The notes below the pieces were generated by a model. It saw only the letters and a list, made by a program, of their open reading frames with translations. It did no database searches and was not told the DNA's origin. DNA of 64,000 bases. It comes from Microbacterium atlanticum (lineage in GTDB: Bacteria > Actinomycetota > Actinomycetes > Actinomycetales > Microbacteriaceae). Below are positions 16,313 through 25,980 of this stretch, one piece after another; positions within the stretch are counted from its first letter, which is position 1; every line of letters begins with the position of its first letter. Position numbers and translations under genes: made by a program. The DNA lies in the NCBI RefSeq assembly GCF_015277815.1, contig NZ_CP063813.1, forward strand, positions 1,984,001 through 2,048,000, in the 5' to 3' direction.

Positions 16313-18076
16313 TTACTTCACCTCTCCCTCGGCGAGGTCGACGGTCGGGGCTTCGGGAGCGTCCTTCGCCGGACCGACACCCACCGGGATGCCGGCTTCG
16401 GGGTGGTTGAGGTCGAACGCGGGACGCTCGCTGCGGATGCGCGGGATCGACGTGAAGTTGTGACGCGGCGGCGGGCACGAGGTGGCCCACTCGAGCGACG
16501 CCCCATAGCCCCACGGGTCATTGACGGTGACCTTCGGCGCCTTGCGGGCGGTGATCCACACGTTGAACAGGAACGGGATCATCGAGGCGCCGAGGATGAT
16601 GGCGCCGATCGTCGAGACCTGGTTCTGCCACGTCCAGCCGTCCGCGTCCGAGTAGTCGGCGTAGCGGCGCACCATGCCGTCCACGCCCAGCCAGTGCTGG
16701 ATGAGGAAGGTCATGTGGAAGCCGATGAACAGCAGCCAGAAGTGAACGTAGCCGAGGCGCTCGTTCAGCATCTTGCCCGTCCACTTCGGCCACCAGAAGT
16801 AGAACCCGGCGAACATCGCGAACACGACCGTGCCGAAGACCACGTAGTGGAAGTGCGCCACGACGAAGTACGAGTCGGACAGGTGGAAGTCCAGCGGCGG
16901 CGAGGCGAGGATGACGCCGGTGAGGCCGCCGAACACGAACGACACCAGGAAGCCGAGCGCGAACACCATCGGCGTCTCGAAGGTCACCGAGCCGCGCCAC
17001 ATCGTGCCGATCCAGTTGAAGATCTTCACGCCTGTCGGCACCGCGATGAGCATCGTCATGAGCGCGAAGAACGGCAGCAGCACGCCACCCGTGACGTACA
17101 TGTGGTGGGCCCACACCGCCACCGACAGCGCTGCGATCGCGATCGTGGCGTACACCAGCGTCTTGTAGCCGAAGATCGGCTTGCGGCTGAAGACCGGGAA
17201 GATCTCCGAGACGATGCCGAAGAACGGCAGCGCGATGATGTACACCTCCGGGTGACCGAAGAACCAGAACAGGTGCTGCCAGAGCAGCACACCGCCGTTC
17301 TGCGGGTCGTAGATGTGGGCGCCGAGGACGCGGTCGGCCGCGGCGGCGAGGATCGCCGCGGCGAGCACCGGGAACGCCATCAGGATCAGGATGCTGGTGA
17401 CCAGCGTGTTCCACGAGAAGATCGGCATCCGCCACATGGTCATGCCGGGTGCCCGCATCGTGATGATCGTCGTGATGAAGTTCACCGCGCCGAGGATGGT
17501 CCCGAAGCCGCTCATGCCCAGGCCCAGCATCCACAGGTTGCCGCCCGCGCCGGGTGAGAACGACGCGTTCGCGAGCGGCTGGTAGGCGAACCAGCCGAAC
17601 GACGCGGCGCCCTGGGGGGTCAGGAAGCCGGCGACGGCGATGGTCGAGCCGAAGAGGAACAGCCAGAACGCGAAGGCGTTCAGGCGGGGGAACGCCACGT
17701 CGGGGGCGCCGATCTGCAGCGGCAGGATCGCGTTGGCGAAGCCGGCGAACAGCGGCGTCGCGAACATCAGCAGCATGATCGTGCCGTGCATGGTGAACAG
17801 CTGGTTGTACTGCTCCTTCGTCGGGATGATCTGCATCCCGGGCTCGAAGAGCTCGGCGCGGATGAGGAGGGCCATCACGCCGCCGAGGAGGAAGAACAGC
17901 ACCGACGAGATGAGGTAGAGGTAGCCGATCGTCTTGTGGTCGGTGGAGGTGATCCACTTGACGATGATGTTGCCCTTGTCCTCGACGCGGGTGGCGCTGA
18001 GCAGAGCGGCCTGACGCGGCGGCAGGGTGGTCGGGCGACCCTGCGTCTTCTCCTGGAGTGGAAGCGTGGTCGCCAT
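16313..18076 (-). CDS. ctaD: Cytochrome c oxidase subunit I
   Basis: A 587-residue, 12-helix heme-copper oxidase subunit. [15 protein letters not shown] has a heme a histidine, [17 protein letters not shown] has the copper-B histidine and the cross-linked tyrosine, HHMY the other copper-B histidines, and [11 protein letters not shown] the heme ligands. It reduces oxygen and pumps protons. The N-terminal stretch of about 35 residues and the tail rich in acidic residues are normal for actinobacteria. ATG 18076 starts two bases after the ctaC stop, with GGGAGAC as ribosome site. Confidence 0.97.
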   Translation of the reverse strand: MATTLPLQEKTQGRPTTLPPRQAALLSATRVEDKGNIIVKWITSTDHKTIGYLYLISSVLFFLLGGVMALLIRAELFEPGMQIIPTKEQYNQLFTMHGTIMLLMFATPLFAGFANAILPLQIGAPDVAFPRLNAFAFWLFLFGSTIAVAGFLTPQGAASFGWFAYQPLANASFSPGAGGNLWMLGLGMSGFGTILGAVNFITTIITMRAPGMTMWRMPIFSWNTLVTSILILMAFPVLAAAILAAAADRVLGAHIYDPQNGGVLLWQHLFWFFGHPEVYIIALPFFGIVSEIFPVFSRKPIFGYKTLVYATIAIAALSVAVWAHHMYVTGGVLLPFFALMTMLIAVPTGVKIFNWIGTMWRGSVTFETPMVFALGFLVSFVFGGLTGVILASPPLDFHLSDSYFVVAHFHYVVFGTVVFAMFAGFYFWWPKWTGKMLNERLGYVHFWLLFIGFHMTFLIQHWLGVDGMVRRYADYSDADGWTWQNQVSTIGAIILGASMIPFLFNVWITARKAPKVTVNDPWGYGASLEWATSCPPPRHNFTSIPRIRSERPAFDLNHPEAGIPVGVGPAKDAPEAPTVDLAEGEVK

Positions 18077-18078
18077 GA

Positions 18079-18975
18079 TCAGTTGTCTCCCTCTTCCTCG
18101 GATGCCTCGCCCGCTCCCGTGCCCGGGAGGTTCTGGAGGCGATCGTAGGCGTCGTTGATGTCACCGGTCTGGCCGGCGTCGCGAAGCGTCGCGAGGTACT
18201 CGTCGTACTCGGCCCCGCTCACGACCTCCACGTTGAACAGCATCATGGAGTGGTACTCGCCGCAGAGCTCGGCGCACTTGCCCGCGTAGGTCCCCTCGCG
18301 AGTGGGGGTGAAGGACCAGTAGTTGTCCTTGCCGATGTACATGTCCTTCTTGTACAGGAAGTCGATGATCCAGAACGAGTGGATCACGTCGCGCGACTGG
18401 AGCTTGATCTTCACCGTCTGGTCGACGGGCAGGACCAGCGTGGGAAGGTCGCTGATGATGTCGCCGCGCTCATCGGTTTCGGCCTGGACGCCCATCGTCC
18501 ACACGGTGTCGTCCTCGGACTCGCCGTCGTACTGGAAGTCCCACGACCACTGCTTGCCGATCGCCGTGATCTCGACGTCGGGGTCGTCGTACTGCGTCTC
18601 GAGGATCGTCTGGTCGCGCGCGGTGAAGGCGAAGAACCCGATCACGAGGATGAGGGGGACGACCGTGTAGAAGATCTCGATCGGCATGTTGTACCGCAGC
18701 TGGACGGGAAGTCCCATCTGCCCCTTGCGGCGCCGGTACGCGATCGCGGCCCATCCCATGAGTCCCCACGTGATGACGCCCACGACGAGCAGCACGATCC
18801 ACGAGTTGACCCACAGGCCGCTCACCATGTCGGTGCGGTTCGTGGCCGCCTGCCCGTCTTCGGTGAACCCGGGGAGGAAGCCGTTGAGCTCGGTCGGGGT
18901 GCATCCGGCGAGGACTGCAGCCGCCGCGATCCCGAGCGGGAGAACGGCCCAGCGGATACGGCGTTTCGAAGGCAC
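18079..18975 (-). CDS. ctaC: Cytochrome c oxidase subunit II
   Basis: A 298-residue protein. [13 protein letters not shown] and AAVLAGC form a lipoprotein signal with lipobox LAGC, so the mature N-terminus is probably lipidated. Two membrane helices follow ([18 protein letters not shown] and [19 protein letters not shown]). The outer domain holds the binuclear copper-A site in [12 protein letters not shown], with [10 protein letters not shown] as the electron-entry aromatic patch. GTG 18975 is set by AAAGGTG. A TAGACT box 36 bases upstream of the start suggests the operon promoter. Electrons arrive directly from QcrC. Confidence 0.97.
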   Translation of the reverse strand: MPSKRRIRWAVLPLGIAAAAVLAGCTPTELNGFLPGFTEDGQAATNRTDMVSGLWVNSWIVLLVVGVITWGLMGWAAIAYRRRKGQMGLPVQLRYNMPIEIFYTVVPLILVIGFFAFTARDQTILETQYDDPDVEITAIGKQWSWDFQYDGESEDDTVWTMGVQAETDERGDIISDLPTLVLPVDQTVKIKLQSRDVIHSFWIIDFLYKKDMYIGKDNYWSFTPTREGTYAGKCAELCGEYHSMMLFNVEVVSGAEYDEYLATLRDAGQTGDINDAYDRLQNLPGTGAGEASEEEGDN

Positions 18976-19010
18976 GTTGCACCTTTCCGATCACGAACAG
19001 GACTCCTGCA

Positions 19011-19016
19011 AGTCTA
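19011..19016 (-). promoter_or_regulatory. Probable -10 box of ctaCDF
   Basis: TAGACT on the minus strand, with an expected transcription start near 19004 and a leader of about 29 bases that contains the AAAGGTG ribosome site of ctaC. The same hexamer precedes dnaE, glk, fadD15 and the PASTA kinase. No convincing -35 box was seen. Confidence 0.5.
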
Positions 19017-19074
19017 GGGCAAGCACCCAGGCCATTCCGGCCATTCGCTCAGGCTGAATCGGCGTCCGGAGACG

Positions 19075-19118
19075 AAAAAGGCGGGCCCGGGCGCCATAAC
19101 AGGCGCACCGGACCCGCC
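19075..19118 (-). terminator. Rho-independent terminator of erpA
   Basis: On the minus strand a GC-rich stem with one small mismatch region (arms GGCGGGTCCGGTGCGCC and GGCGCCCGGGCCCGCC, loop TGTTAT) is followed by TTTTT. It lies 40 bases behind the erpA stop, so it ends that transcript. Confidence 0.85.
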
Positions 19119-19157
19119 GGGTCCAGCTTCGACGATCAGAGGATCGATCGGCCGATC

Positions 19158-19523
19158 TCAGTGGAAGCTGTCGCCGCACGCGCACGACCCCGCGGCGTTG
19201 GGGTTGTCGATGGTGAAGCCCTGCTCCGAGATGGTGTCTTTGAAGTCGATGGTGGCTCCGTCGAGGTACGGGACACTCATGTCGTCGACGATGACCTCGA
19301 CTCCGTCGAAGTCGACCGTCTTGTCGCCGTCGAGGTAGCGCTCGTCGAAGTAGAGCTGGTAGATCAGGCCGCTGCATCCGCCCGGCTGCACGGCGACGCG
19401 CAGGCGCAGGTCGTCGCGTCCTTCCTGCTCGAGCAGGCTCTTCACCTTGCCTGCCGCGGCGTCGGTCAGGAGCACACCGTGGTCGCGGGCGGTCTGCTCG
19501 GTCGTCAGTGCGGTGTCGGTCAT
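19158..19523 (-). CDS. erpA: Iron-sulfur cluster insertion protein, ErpA/HesB type
   Basis: A 121-residue A-type iron-sulfur carrier. The three conserved cysteines are in GGCSGLIYQL and SCACGDSFH. Proteins of this family hand 4Fe-4S or 2Fe-2S clusters to target apoproteins. ATG 19523 has a strong GGAGGAGTGCC site. It is a single-gene transcript: a TACAAT promoter element lies at 19573-19578 and a T-tailed terminator follows. Mycobacterium tuberculosis has a homologue (Rv2204c) close to ctaC as well, so the position is conserved. Confidence 0.93.
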   Translation of the reverse strand: MTDTALTTEQTARDHGVLLTDAAAGKVKSLLEQEGRDDLRLRVAVQPGGCSGLIYQLYFDERYLDGDKTVDFDGVEVIVDDMSVPYLDGATIDFKDTISEQGFTIDNPNAAGSCACGDSFH

Positions 19524-19568
19524 GGCACTCCTCCGGACGGGCCGCCGAGGCGATCGGCGGCGGGATGC

Positions 19569-19586
19569 CTCGATTGTACGCGTGCC
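19569..19586 (-). promoter_or_regulatory. erpA promoter element shared with the DUF3040 gene
   Basis: On the minus strand GGCACGCGTACAATCGAG contains TACAAT, a good -10 box; the start of transcription would be near 19566, giving a 43-base leader with the ribosome site. Exactly the same 18 bases occur before the DUF3040 gene at 49420-49437. Confidence 0.55.
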
Positions 19587-19629
19587 CGCAGAGAGAAGGC
19601 TCCGAGACCCGGCGCTCGGCTCGGTGCCG

Positions 19630-21033
19630 TCACCCGTCCTGCCCGCCACGGGCGTCGAGCTTCTCCAGCAGCAGCGCCTCGGCGAGCACGGCGTTGCGGA
19701 ACGTCTCGAGGTGCAGCGACTCGTTCGGGCTGTGCGCCTTGGAATGCGGGTCCTCCACACCGGTGACGAGGATCTGGGCGCCGGGGAACTCGCGCACGAG
19801 GTCTGCGATGAACGGGATCGAGCCGCCCACGCCGATGTCGACCGGCTCGACGCCGTAGCCCTCGTGCAGCGCCTCGCGCGCCGCCGCCACGGCCCAGCCG
19901 CTCGTGTCGACCAGGAACGGGTCCCCGAAGTCCTGGTCGTTGAACTCCAGCTGCGCGCCGAAGGGCGCGTGCGCGCGCAGGTGCGCCTCGATGGCCGCGT
20001 ATGCCTCGCGCGCGGGCTGGCCAGGCGCGACGCGCGCGCTGATGACCACCGACACTTCCGGGGCGAGCGTGTTCGATGCGTTCACGACGCTGGGCGCATC
20101 GATGCCCGTCACCGTAATCGACGGCTTGTTCCAGATGCGGCCGAGGATTGTCCCGCGGCCGACGGGAGAGACGCCGTCGGGAAGGCCCGCCTCGTCGCGC
20201 AGCGTCTCCTCGCTGTACGGCGGGGTGTCGGCATCCCGCTCCTCAAGGCCCTCCACCGCGACAGCGCCGTCGGCGTCCCACAGGCTCGCCAGCAGCTTCA
20301 CCGTGGCCATCATCGCGTCGGGCACCGCTCCCCCGAACATGCCGGAGTGGGAGGCGTGCTCGAGCGTGCGCACGCGCAGCGTGAAGCGGGTGTTGCCGCG
20401 CAGCGAGACCGTGAGGGCGGGCGTCCTGTCGTCCCAGTTGCCGGAGTCCGCCACGACGATCACATCCGCGCGGAGGGCGTCGGCGTTGTCGGCAAGGAAC
20501 TGCGCGAACGAGCGCGAGCCCGCCTCCTCCTCGCCCTCGAAGAAGAGGACGACCCCGAGGTCGAAGTCCTCCCCGACGGCCGCCTTCAGGGCGCGCAGCG
20601 CCGCGATGTGCGCCATCACGCCCGCCTTGTCGTCGGCGGCGCCGCGGCCGTACAGGCGGCCGCCGCGCACCGTCGGCTCGAACGGGCTGGACTCCCACAG
20701 CGATTCGTCACCGACCGGCTGCACGTCGTGGTGCGCGTAGAGCAGGATCGTCGGACGGCCGTTGCGCGCCGGGCGCGTCGCGAGCACGGCGGGGTTCCCC
20801 TGCTCCCCCGTTTCCGGGACGACTGCCGTGCGGATCTCGACGGTCTCGAACAGCCCGGTGCCGTGCACCAGATCGGCCACGGCTTCAGCGCTGCGCCGCA
20901 CGGTGGCCGGGTCGAATCCGGGGAACGCGATGGAGGGGATGCGCACCAGTGCCCCGAGATCGGCGAGGGCGGTGGGGATGCCGGAGGCCGCGGCGTCGCG
21001 CACAGCATCCTGTCGGGAGAGCTCAGAGGTCAT
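19630..21033 (-). CDS. M20-family dipeptidase
   Basis: A 467-residue zinc metallopeptidase of the ArgE/DapE/ACY1 group. LLYAHHDVQPVGD holds the first zinc histidine, GRGAADDKAGVMAH the bridging aspartate, and FFEGEEEAGSRSF the catalytic glutamate pair; SHSGMFGGAVPDAM belongs to the dimerisation domain. Close relatives are annotated as dipeptidases or beta-Ala-Xaa peptidases. ATG 21033 stands 7 bases after TAAGAT without a ribosome site, a leaderless arrangement. It is divergent from the DUF3043 gene by 48 bases. There is no signal peptide, so it acts in the cytoplasm. Confidence 0.92.
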   Translation of the reverse strand: MTSELSRQDAVRDAAASGIPTALADLGALVRIPSIAFPGFDPATVRRSAEAVADLVHGTGLFETVEIRTAVVPETGEQGNPAVLATRPARNGRPTILLYAHHDVQPVGDESLWESSPFEPTVRGGRLYGRGAADDKAGVMAHIAALRALKAAVGEDFDLGVVLFFEGEEEAGSRSFAQFLADNADALRADVIVVADSGNWDDRTPALTVSLRGNTRFTLRVRTLEHASHSGMFGGAVPDAMMATVKLLASLWDADGAVAVEGLEERDADTPPYSEETLRDEAGLPDGVSPVGRGTILGRIWNKPSITVTGIDAPSVVNASNTLAPEVSVVISARVAPGQPAREAYAAIEAHLRAHAPFGAQLEFNDQDFGDPFLVDTSGWAVAAAREALHEGYGVEPVDIGVGGSIPFIADLVREFPGAQILVTGVEDPHSKAHSPNESLHLETFRNAVLAEALLLEKLDARGGQDG

Positions 21034-21081
21034 GCGGGTAATCTTAAGTGCACCCCTTCTGACGCACTTCGAGGATGATCC

Positions 21082-21663
21082 GTGGCCAAGAACTCTGCAC
21101 CCGTGCCGAACGACGCTCCCTCCGAGGGAACCGTCCTGAACGGCACGCCCGCCGGCAAGGGCCGCGCCACGCCGTCCCGCGCCGAGCGGGAGGCGGCGCG
21201 CAAGCGGCCGCTCGTGCCCGACACGAAGGAGGCGAAGGCGCGGGCGCGCGCCGATCTCGCCGCGCAGCGCGAGAAGGCCCGCCTCGGCATGGCCGCCGGC
21301 GACCCCCGCTACCTTCCGGCTCGCGACCAGGGTCCGCAGCGCAAGTTCGTCCGCGACTGGGTCGACGCCGGGTGGCACCTCGGTGAGGCGGTGATGCCGG
21401 CGATGGTGCTCGTCATCCTCGCGACGTTCCTCCCCATCCCCGCGCTCCAGTACTACGCATTCGTCGGGCTGTGGATCTTCATCTTCTTCGTCATCGGCGA
21501 CATGGTGATCACCGCCATCTCGGTCAAGCGCGCCGTCAGGAGGAAGTTCGGAGCCGACCGGATGGAGAAGGGTCTCGGCTGGTATGCCGCGATGCGCACC
21601 GTGCAGATGCGGTTCCTGCGCCTCCCCAAGCCGCAGGTGAAGCGCGGTCAGAAGCCCGCCTGA
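21082..21663 (+). CDS. DUF3043 membrane protein
   Basis: A 193-residue protein. Residues 1-90 are hydrophilic, strongly charged and probably disordered or helical (RAEREAARKRPLVPDTKEAKARARADL). Two membrane helices follow at about 108-128 and 131-152, then a basic C-terminal tail. This layout, with DPRYLPARDQGPQRKFVRDWVD just before the membrane part, is the actinobacterial DUF3043 family, whose role is unknown. GTG 21082 follows GAGGATGATCC. It faces the dipeptidase gene and converges with pyrD, ending 10 bases short of it. Confidence 0.87.
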   Translation: MAKNSAPVPNDAPSEGTVLNGTPAGKGRATPSRAEREAARKRPLVPDTKEAKARARADLAAQREKARLGMAAGDPRYLPARDQGPQRKFVRDWVDAGWHLGEAVMPAMVLVILATFLPIPALQYYAFVGLWIFIFFVIGDMVITAISVKRAVRRKFGADRMEKGLGWYAAMRTVQMRFLRLPKPQVKRGQKPA

Positions 21664-21672
21664 CCTGCCCGG

Positions 21673-22701
21673 TCAGCGCTGCGCGCCCGCCAGCCCGCGG
21701 TTGATCTGCCGCGCCCAGAGCGGACCCCGGTAGAGGAACGCGGTGTAGCCCTGCACGAGCGTGGCGCCGGCATCCAACCGCTCCCTCACATCGGCGGCGG
21801 TCTCGACCCCGCCGACGGAGACGACGCAGAAGTCCGCCGGCACCGCGGAACGCAGCAGCTTCAGCACCTCGAGCGACCGCACCTTGAGCGGGGCGCCCGA
21901 AAGTCCCCCGTCACCCGCCGCCACGATCGTCTCCGGGTCCGTCAGGAGGCCGTCCCGCGAGACGGTCGTGTTGGTGGCGATGATCCCGGAGAGCCCCGCG
22001 TCGACCGCGAGGCGGGCGATCGCCACGATCTCGTCGTCGGGGAGGTCGGGGGCGATCTTCACCAGCAGCGGCGTCGCGCCGGCCGCCGCGCGCACGGCCT
22101 CCAGCAGCGGCCGCAGCGTCTCGACGGCCTGCAGACCGCGCAGCCCGGGCGTGTTCGGCGATGAGACGTTGACCACGAGGTAATCCGCCAGCGGGGCCAG
22201 CAGCGTCGCGCTGCGCACGTAGTCGGCGGTGGCATCCGCGACGTCCACGACGCGGCTCTTGCCGATGTTGACACCGATCACGCCGCGGCGCCGACGAGCG
22301 CGGATCCGGCGGAGGCGGCCTGCGGCGGCCTCCGCCCCGCGGTTGTTGAAGCCCATGCGGTTGACGACGGCGCGGTCCGGGATCAGCCTGAACAGCCGCG
22401 GTCGCGGGTTGCCCTCCTGCGGGATGGCGGTGACCGTGCCCACCTCGACGTGCCCGAAGCCCAGCGCGAGCAGTCCCGCGACGCCGGTGGCGTCCTTGTC
22501 GAACCCGGCCGCGACGCCGAACGGCGAGGCGAACGGCAGGCCGAGCGCGCCGGTCGCCAGCTGCGGTGCGGGGCGCGTCAGCGCGCGCGCCGCCCAGGAG
22601 AAGGGCGGCACACCCATGACCCGGATGACGCGCATCGCGGCGTGGTGGGCGGTCTCGGGATCCATGCGCGACAGCACGGTGCGGAAGAGGAGGGGATACA
22701 T
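21673..22701 (-). CDS. pyrD: Dihydroorotate dehydrogenase (quinone), class 2
   Basis: A 342-residue flavoenzyme of pyrimidine synthesis. The N-terminal amphipathic helix [20 protein letters not shown] is the membrane-binding extension of class 2 enzymes. [11 protein letters not shown] and [14 protein letters not shown] (with the catalytic serine) follow, and [25 protein letters not shown] is the FMN phosphate site. It passes electrons to menaquinone. ATG 22701 lies 7 bases behind TACCCT, with AAGGGG immediately before the start, so either leaderless or very short-leader translation is likely. It is not next to other pyr genes. Confidence 0.95.
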   Translation of the reverse strand: MYPLLFRTVLSRMDPETAHHAAMRVIRVMGVPPFSWAARALTRPAPQLATGALGLPFASPFGVAAGFDKDATGVAGLLALGFGHVEVGTVTAIPQEGNPRPRLFRLIPDRAVVNRMGFNNRGAEAAAGRLRRIRARRRRGVIGVNIGKSRVVDVADATADYVRSATLLAPLADYLVVNVSSPNTPGLRGLQAVETLRPLLEAVRAAAGATPLLVKIAPDLPDDEIVAIARLAVDAGLSGIIATNTTVSRDGLLTDPETIVAAGDGGLSGAPLKVRSLEVLKLLRSAVPADFCVVSVGGVETAADVRERLDAGATLVQGYTAFLYRGPLWARQINRGLAGAQR

Positions 22702-22798
22702 CCCCTTCAGGGTATCGGCTGGACCGGGTCGGCCTCGGCGGGACGGAGCGCGGTCACCACCGCGATGGTCGACCCGCGACGGCTGTCGTCGGCGGCGG

Positions 22799-23287
22799 TC
22801 AGTGCTGCGCGGCGGCGCCTTCGTCCGGCGCGTGAGCTCGACCGTGGTCGACGCGGAGCTGCTCGATCGCCGCCTCGAAGTCCTCGAGCGAGTCGAACGC
22901 CTGGTAGACGCTCGCGAAGCGCAGGTACGCCACCTCGTCGAGGTCGCGCAGGGGTCCGAGGATGGCCAGCCCGATCTCGTTCGCGTCCAGCTGCGACGCG
23001 CCGGTCTGGCGGATGCTCTCCTCAACCGTCTGAGCGAGCACCGCGAGGTCGGCCTCCGTCACCGGACGCCCCTGACATGCCTTCCGCACCCCCGACATGA
23101 CCTTTTCGCGACTGAACGGTTCGATCACGCCCGAGCGCTTGATCACGTTCAGGCTCGCCGTCTCGACCGTGGTGAATCGGCCGCCGCACTGCGGACACTG
23201 CCGGCGGCGACGGATGCTGAGCCCGTCGTCGCTGGTACGCGAGTCGATCACCCGCGAGTCGGCGTGACGGCAGAAGGGGCAGTGCAT
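22799..23287 (-). CDS. nrdR: Ribonucleotide reductase repressor NrdR
   Basis: A 162-residue protein. The N-terminus [17 protein letters not shown] and [10 protein letters not shown] form the zinc ribbon that contacts DNA; residues about 48-137 are the ATP-cone ([20 protein letters not shown]). NrdR represses ribonucleotide reductase genes when dATP is bound. ATG 23287 is 9 bases behind TAGGCT, whose TAG is also the hisD stop codon, so nrdR probably has its own leaderless transcript besides hisD read-through. No NrdR boxes were identified here, as no nrd gene is in the window. Confidence 0.96.
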   Translation of the reverse strand: MHCPFCRHADSRVIDSRTSDDGLSIRRRRQCPQCGGRFTTVETASLNVIKRSGVIEPFSREKVMSGVRKACQGRPVTEADLAVLAQTVEESIRQTGASQLDANEIGLAILGPLRDLDEVAYLRFASVYQAFDSLEDFEAAIEQLRVDHGRAHAPDEGAAAQH

Positions 23288-23299
23288 GGTGCAGACAGC

Positions 23300-24637
23300 C
23301 TACGCCGGGCGACCGGCGGCGGACCCCGCAGCAGGCGGCGCGGTGAACCTCGCCGTGATCGCCTCGCCGTGGGCCGGAAGCGCCTCGGCCTCGGCGAGCG
23401 TGACGATCGCGTCGCGGACGGCCGCCAGCGCGTCCCGGTCGTACTGGATCACCTGCTGGGGGCGCAGGAAGGTCGCGGCGGAGAGACCCGCCGAGTAGCG
23501 TGCCTGCCCGCCGGTGGGCAGCACGTGGTTGCTGCCGGCGAGATAGTCGCCGAGGCTCACCGGTGAATCGGCACCCACGAACACCGCACCCGCGTGCACG
23601 AAGTCCTCCGGCCGCGGATCGGCCAGGTGCAGCTCGAGGTGCTCGGGCGCGTACGCGTTGCTGAAGGCGGTGGCGGCGGCGACGTCGTCGACCAGGACGA
23701 TGGCGGACTGCGGACCGGCGAGGGCGGCTGCGACGCGCTCCGCGTGCCGGGTGGCCCCTGCCCGCGGCACGATCGAGGCGGCGACGTCGAGGGCGAGGCG
23801 CTCCGACGTCGTCACGAGCACGGCGGACGCCTGCTCGTCGTGCTCGGCCTGGCTGATGAGGTCCACCGCGACCAGGTCGGCGTCGGCGCTGTCGTCGGCG
23901 ACGATGAGGATCTCGGTGGCGCCGGCCTCGGCATCCGTTCCCACCAGGCCCGCGACGGCGCGCTTGGCCGCGGCGACGAAGTTGTTGCCGGGGCCGGTGA
24001 CGACGTCGACCGGCTCGAGCCCGAGGACGGGGACGCCGTGCGCCAGGGCGCCGATGGCCCCGGCACCGCCCATCGCGTACACCTCCGTCACGCCGAGCAG
24101 GCGTGCGGCTCCGAGGATGACGGGGTGGACGCGTCCGCCGAACGCGCGCTGCGGCGGCGAGGCGAGGGCGATCTCGGCGACGCCCGCGACCTGCGCGGGC
24201 ACCACGTTCATCACGACGCTCGACGGGTAGACGGCTTTTCCGCCGGGGACGTACAGGCCGACGCGGCGGACGGGCTGCCAGCGCTGCGTCACCCGGGCTC
24301 CCGGACCCAGCCGGGTGACCGACGGTGCGGGCACCTGAGCGCGGGATGCCTCGCGCACGCGCTGGATGGCCTCCTCCAGCGCCGCCCGCACGGCGGCCGG
24401 GAGCGCCTCGAGTGCCTCATCCAGGTGCTCGTCGGGTACCCGCAAATCGTGGCCGGTGACGCCGTCGAAGCGCTCGGCCTGCTCGCGGAGAGCGGCTTCG
24501 CCGCGCGCGGCGACGTCGTCCACGATGCGCGCAGCGATGGTGAGCGCCTCCTCGCGCGCGGCAGCCGCACGGGGGACGGTGGCGAGGAGTTCCGCGGGAG
24601 ACAGCGCGCGTCCCCGCAGGTCGATCGTCCGGAGCAT
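23300..24637 (-). CDS. hisD: Histidinol dehydrogenase
   Basis: A 445-residue zinc enzyme that oxidises L-histidinol to histidine, the last two steps of the pathway. GLYVPGGKAVYPSSVVMNVVP, GGAGAIGALAHG, VTGPGNNFVAAAKR and SQAEHDEQASAVL (zinc and base residues) are all conserved. ATG 24637 stands six bases behind TACCGT. Behind it nrdR starts within 13 bases. Ahead lies a 21-base tandem repeat. No other his gene is in the window. Confidence 0.96.
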   Translation of the reverse strand: MLRTIDLRGRALSPAELLATVPRAAAAREEALTIAARIVDDVAARGEAALREQAERFDGVTGHDLRVPDEHLDEALEALPAAVRAALEEAIQRVREASRAQVPAPSVTRLGPGARVTQRWQPVRRVGLYVPGGKAVYPSSVVMNVVPAQVAGVAEIALASPPQRAFGGRVHPVILGAARLLGVTEVYAMGGAGAIGALAHGVPVLGLEPVDVVTGPGNNFVAAAKRAVAGLVGTDAEAGATEILIVADDSADADLVAVDLISQAEHDEQASAVLVTTSERLALDVAASIVPRAGATRHAERVAAALAGPQSAIVLVDDVAAATAFSNAYAPEHLELHLADPRPEDFVHAGAVFVGADSPVSLGDYLAGSNHVLPTGGQARYSAGLSAATFLRPQQVIQYDRDALAAVRDAIVTLAEAEALPAHGEAITARFTAPPAAGSAAGRPA

Positions 24638-24650
24638 CCTTCTACGGTAT

Positions 24651-24713
24651 CGCGCCGCCGGCGCCCGGTTTCGCGCCGGCGGCGCCCGGTTTCGCGCCAC
24701 CGGCGCTGGTGTG
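24651..24713. repeat. 21-base tandem repeat, three units, before hisD
   Basis: CGCGCCGCCGGCGCCCGGTTT at 24651-24671 and CGCGCCGGCGGCGCCCGGTTT at 24672-24692 differ at two bases or fewer; 24693-24713 is a worn third copy. Each unit is largely self-complementary, so the RNA could form GC-rich hairpins. The repeat lies between the unknown membrane gene and hisD. Confidence 0.75.
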
Positions 24714-24748
24714 GCGCGGGTCGCCACGCCGCACCCTCGCGCCCCCGG

Positions 24749-25858
24749 TCAGCCCCGCGTGACGCCGGAGACGTCGTGCAGGTAGCCGATGCGGCCGTCC
24801 TCGTGACGGACCACGAAGGCGTCGCCGCGGTCCTCGATCACGAGCGCCCATGCGGTCGGCCCGATGCGGAACACCGGGATGCCGATCTCGTCGACGACGT
24901 CGCGCTCCTCCGGCACGAGCGCCCAGAACGCCTGGCTCTGCGGGGTGGTCGTGGTGGCAGGCTCCACCGTCGAGGACGGGTTCTCGACGTGCTCGAAGGA
25001 CTCGCGCGACTGCGCCGGCTCGACCACGGTGGGCGTCGCGTGCGCGCCGGCCGCGGCCTCCGTCTCCGGCTCGAGCGGGATCACCGTGGTCGTGGACTCG
25101 TCGAAGCGGCCGCGGTCCGACAGCCCGTCGACCTCCTCGTCGCCACCGGGGGCGTACACCGCCGGCTCGGCGTGAGCGGCAGCCGACGGCCGCGTCTCGG
25201 CGGGCTCCGTCGCGACGGTGCCGGCGTAGGGCGTGGGGCCGGCGTAGGGTCCCGCCGCCGCCGCGTCGTGGGGCGCGGGCTCCTCCGCGCGGACGGGGCG
25301 CTCGACGAGGGGGCGAGGCGTGACGGGACGAACCTGCCGCGCGTTGCGATGTGCCGGAGCTTCGGGCCGGCCGCGGAAGTCCTGCGCGAACGGGGCGATG
25401 AACGGCGCGACGACGGTCAGCACCACGCCGGCGAGCATCAGGAAGAACTCCACCCACGCGACCCAGGTCGCCGCGAAGAAACGGACTTCCGCCAGGCTGA
25501 TGAAGGAGTGCCAGAGGACATTGAGCCACGTCACGGCTGCGATCGAGAAGGCCACGGACGCGAACTGGTCGATGCCGAGCGAGCCCACCCGGCGGATGCC
25601 CTGCGGGGAGAGACGGCGCAGCACGATGAGGAAGACAGCCACCGTGGGCAGTCCGATCGCGAGCACCCAGTCGATGCCGTGCGTCCAGACCGAAGGACCT
25701 TCACCCAGGTCGCCGATGAAGGGGAAGAACGAGACGACGAACGCCACGAGCCAGGTGCCGACGAGGGCGACCTCACGGATCGAGAACGGCCCGACGCCGT
25801 ACTGCGGGTCGTCGGCGGCTGTCTCATCGGCCTGGGCGTTGTGGATCTCATCCGTCAC
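24749..25858 (-). CDS. Four-helix membrane protein with long linker, unknown function
   Basis: A 369-residue protein. Four membrane helices occupy roughly residues 28-48, 60-82, 95-118 and 125-150. A disordered stretch of about 160 residues rich in alanine, proline, glutamate and threonine follows (EPAPHDAAAAGPYAGPTPYAG). The last 55 residues form a compact beta-rich unit, AFWALVPEERDVVDEIGIPVF to RHEDGRIGYLHDVSGVTRG, that I cannot assign to a named family. GTG 25858 has GGAAGG about 11 bases upstream. It sits between dnaE and hisD on the same strand, 112 bases from each side's nearest start or stop. Confidence 0.8.
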   Translation of the reverse strand: MTDEIHNAQADETAADDPQYGVGPFSIREVALVGTWLVAFVVSFFPFIGDLGEGPSVWTHGIDWVLAIGLPTVAVFLIVLRRLSPQGIRRVGSLGIDQFASVAFSIAAVTWLNVLWHSFISLAEVRFFAATWVAWVEFFLMLAGVVLTVVAPFIAPFAQDFRGRPEAPAHRNARQVRPVTPRPLVERPVRAEEPAPHDAAAAGPYAGPTPYAGTVATEPAETRPSAAAHAEPAVYAPGGDEEVDGLSDRGRFDESTTTVIPLEPETEAAAGAHATPTVVEPAQSRESFEHVENPSSTVEPATTTTPQSQAFWALVPEERDVVDEIGIPVFRIGPTAWALVIEDRGDAFVVRHEDGRIGYLHDVSGVTRG

Positions 25859-25980
25859 GATGTCTGTTCCTTCCGGCGGGCTCGGGCCCGCGTCCAGCCG
25901 ATTTTACTCAGCGCGTATGAGACGGTCATGAGACCACCCCGGCTGCGGCGGCATCCGGAACGTCCGAACCCGCCTGCGGC

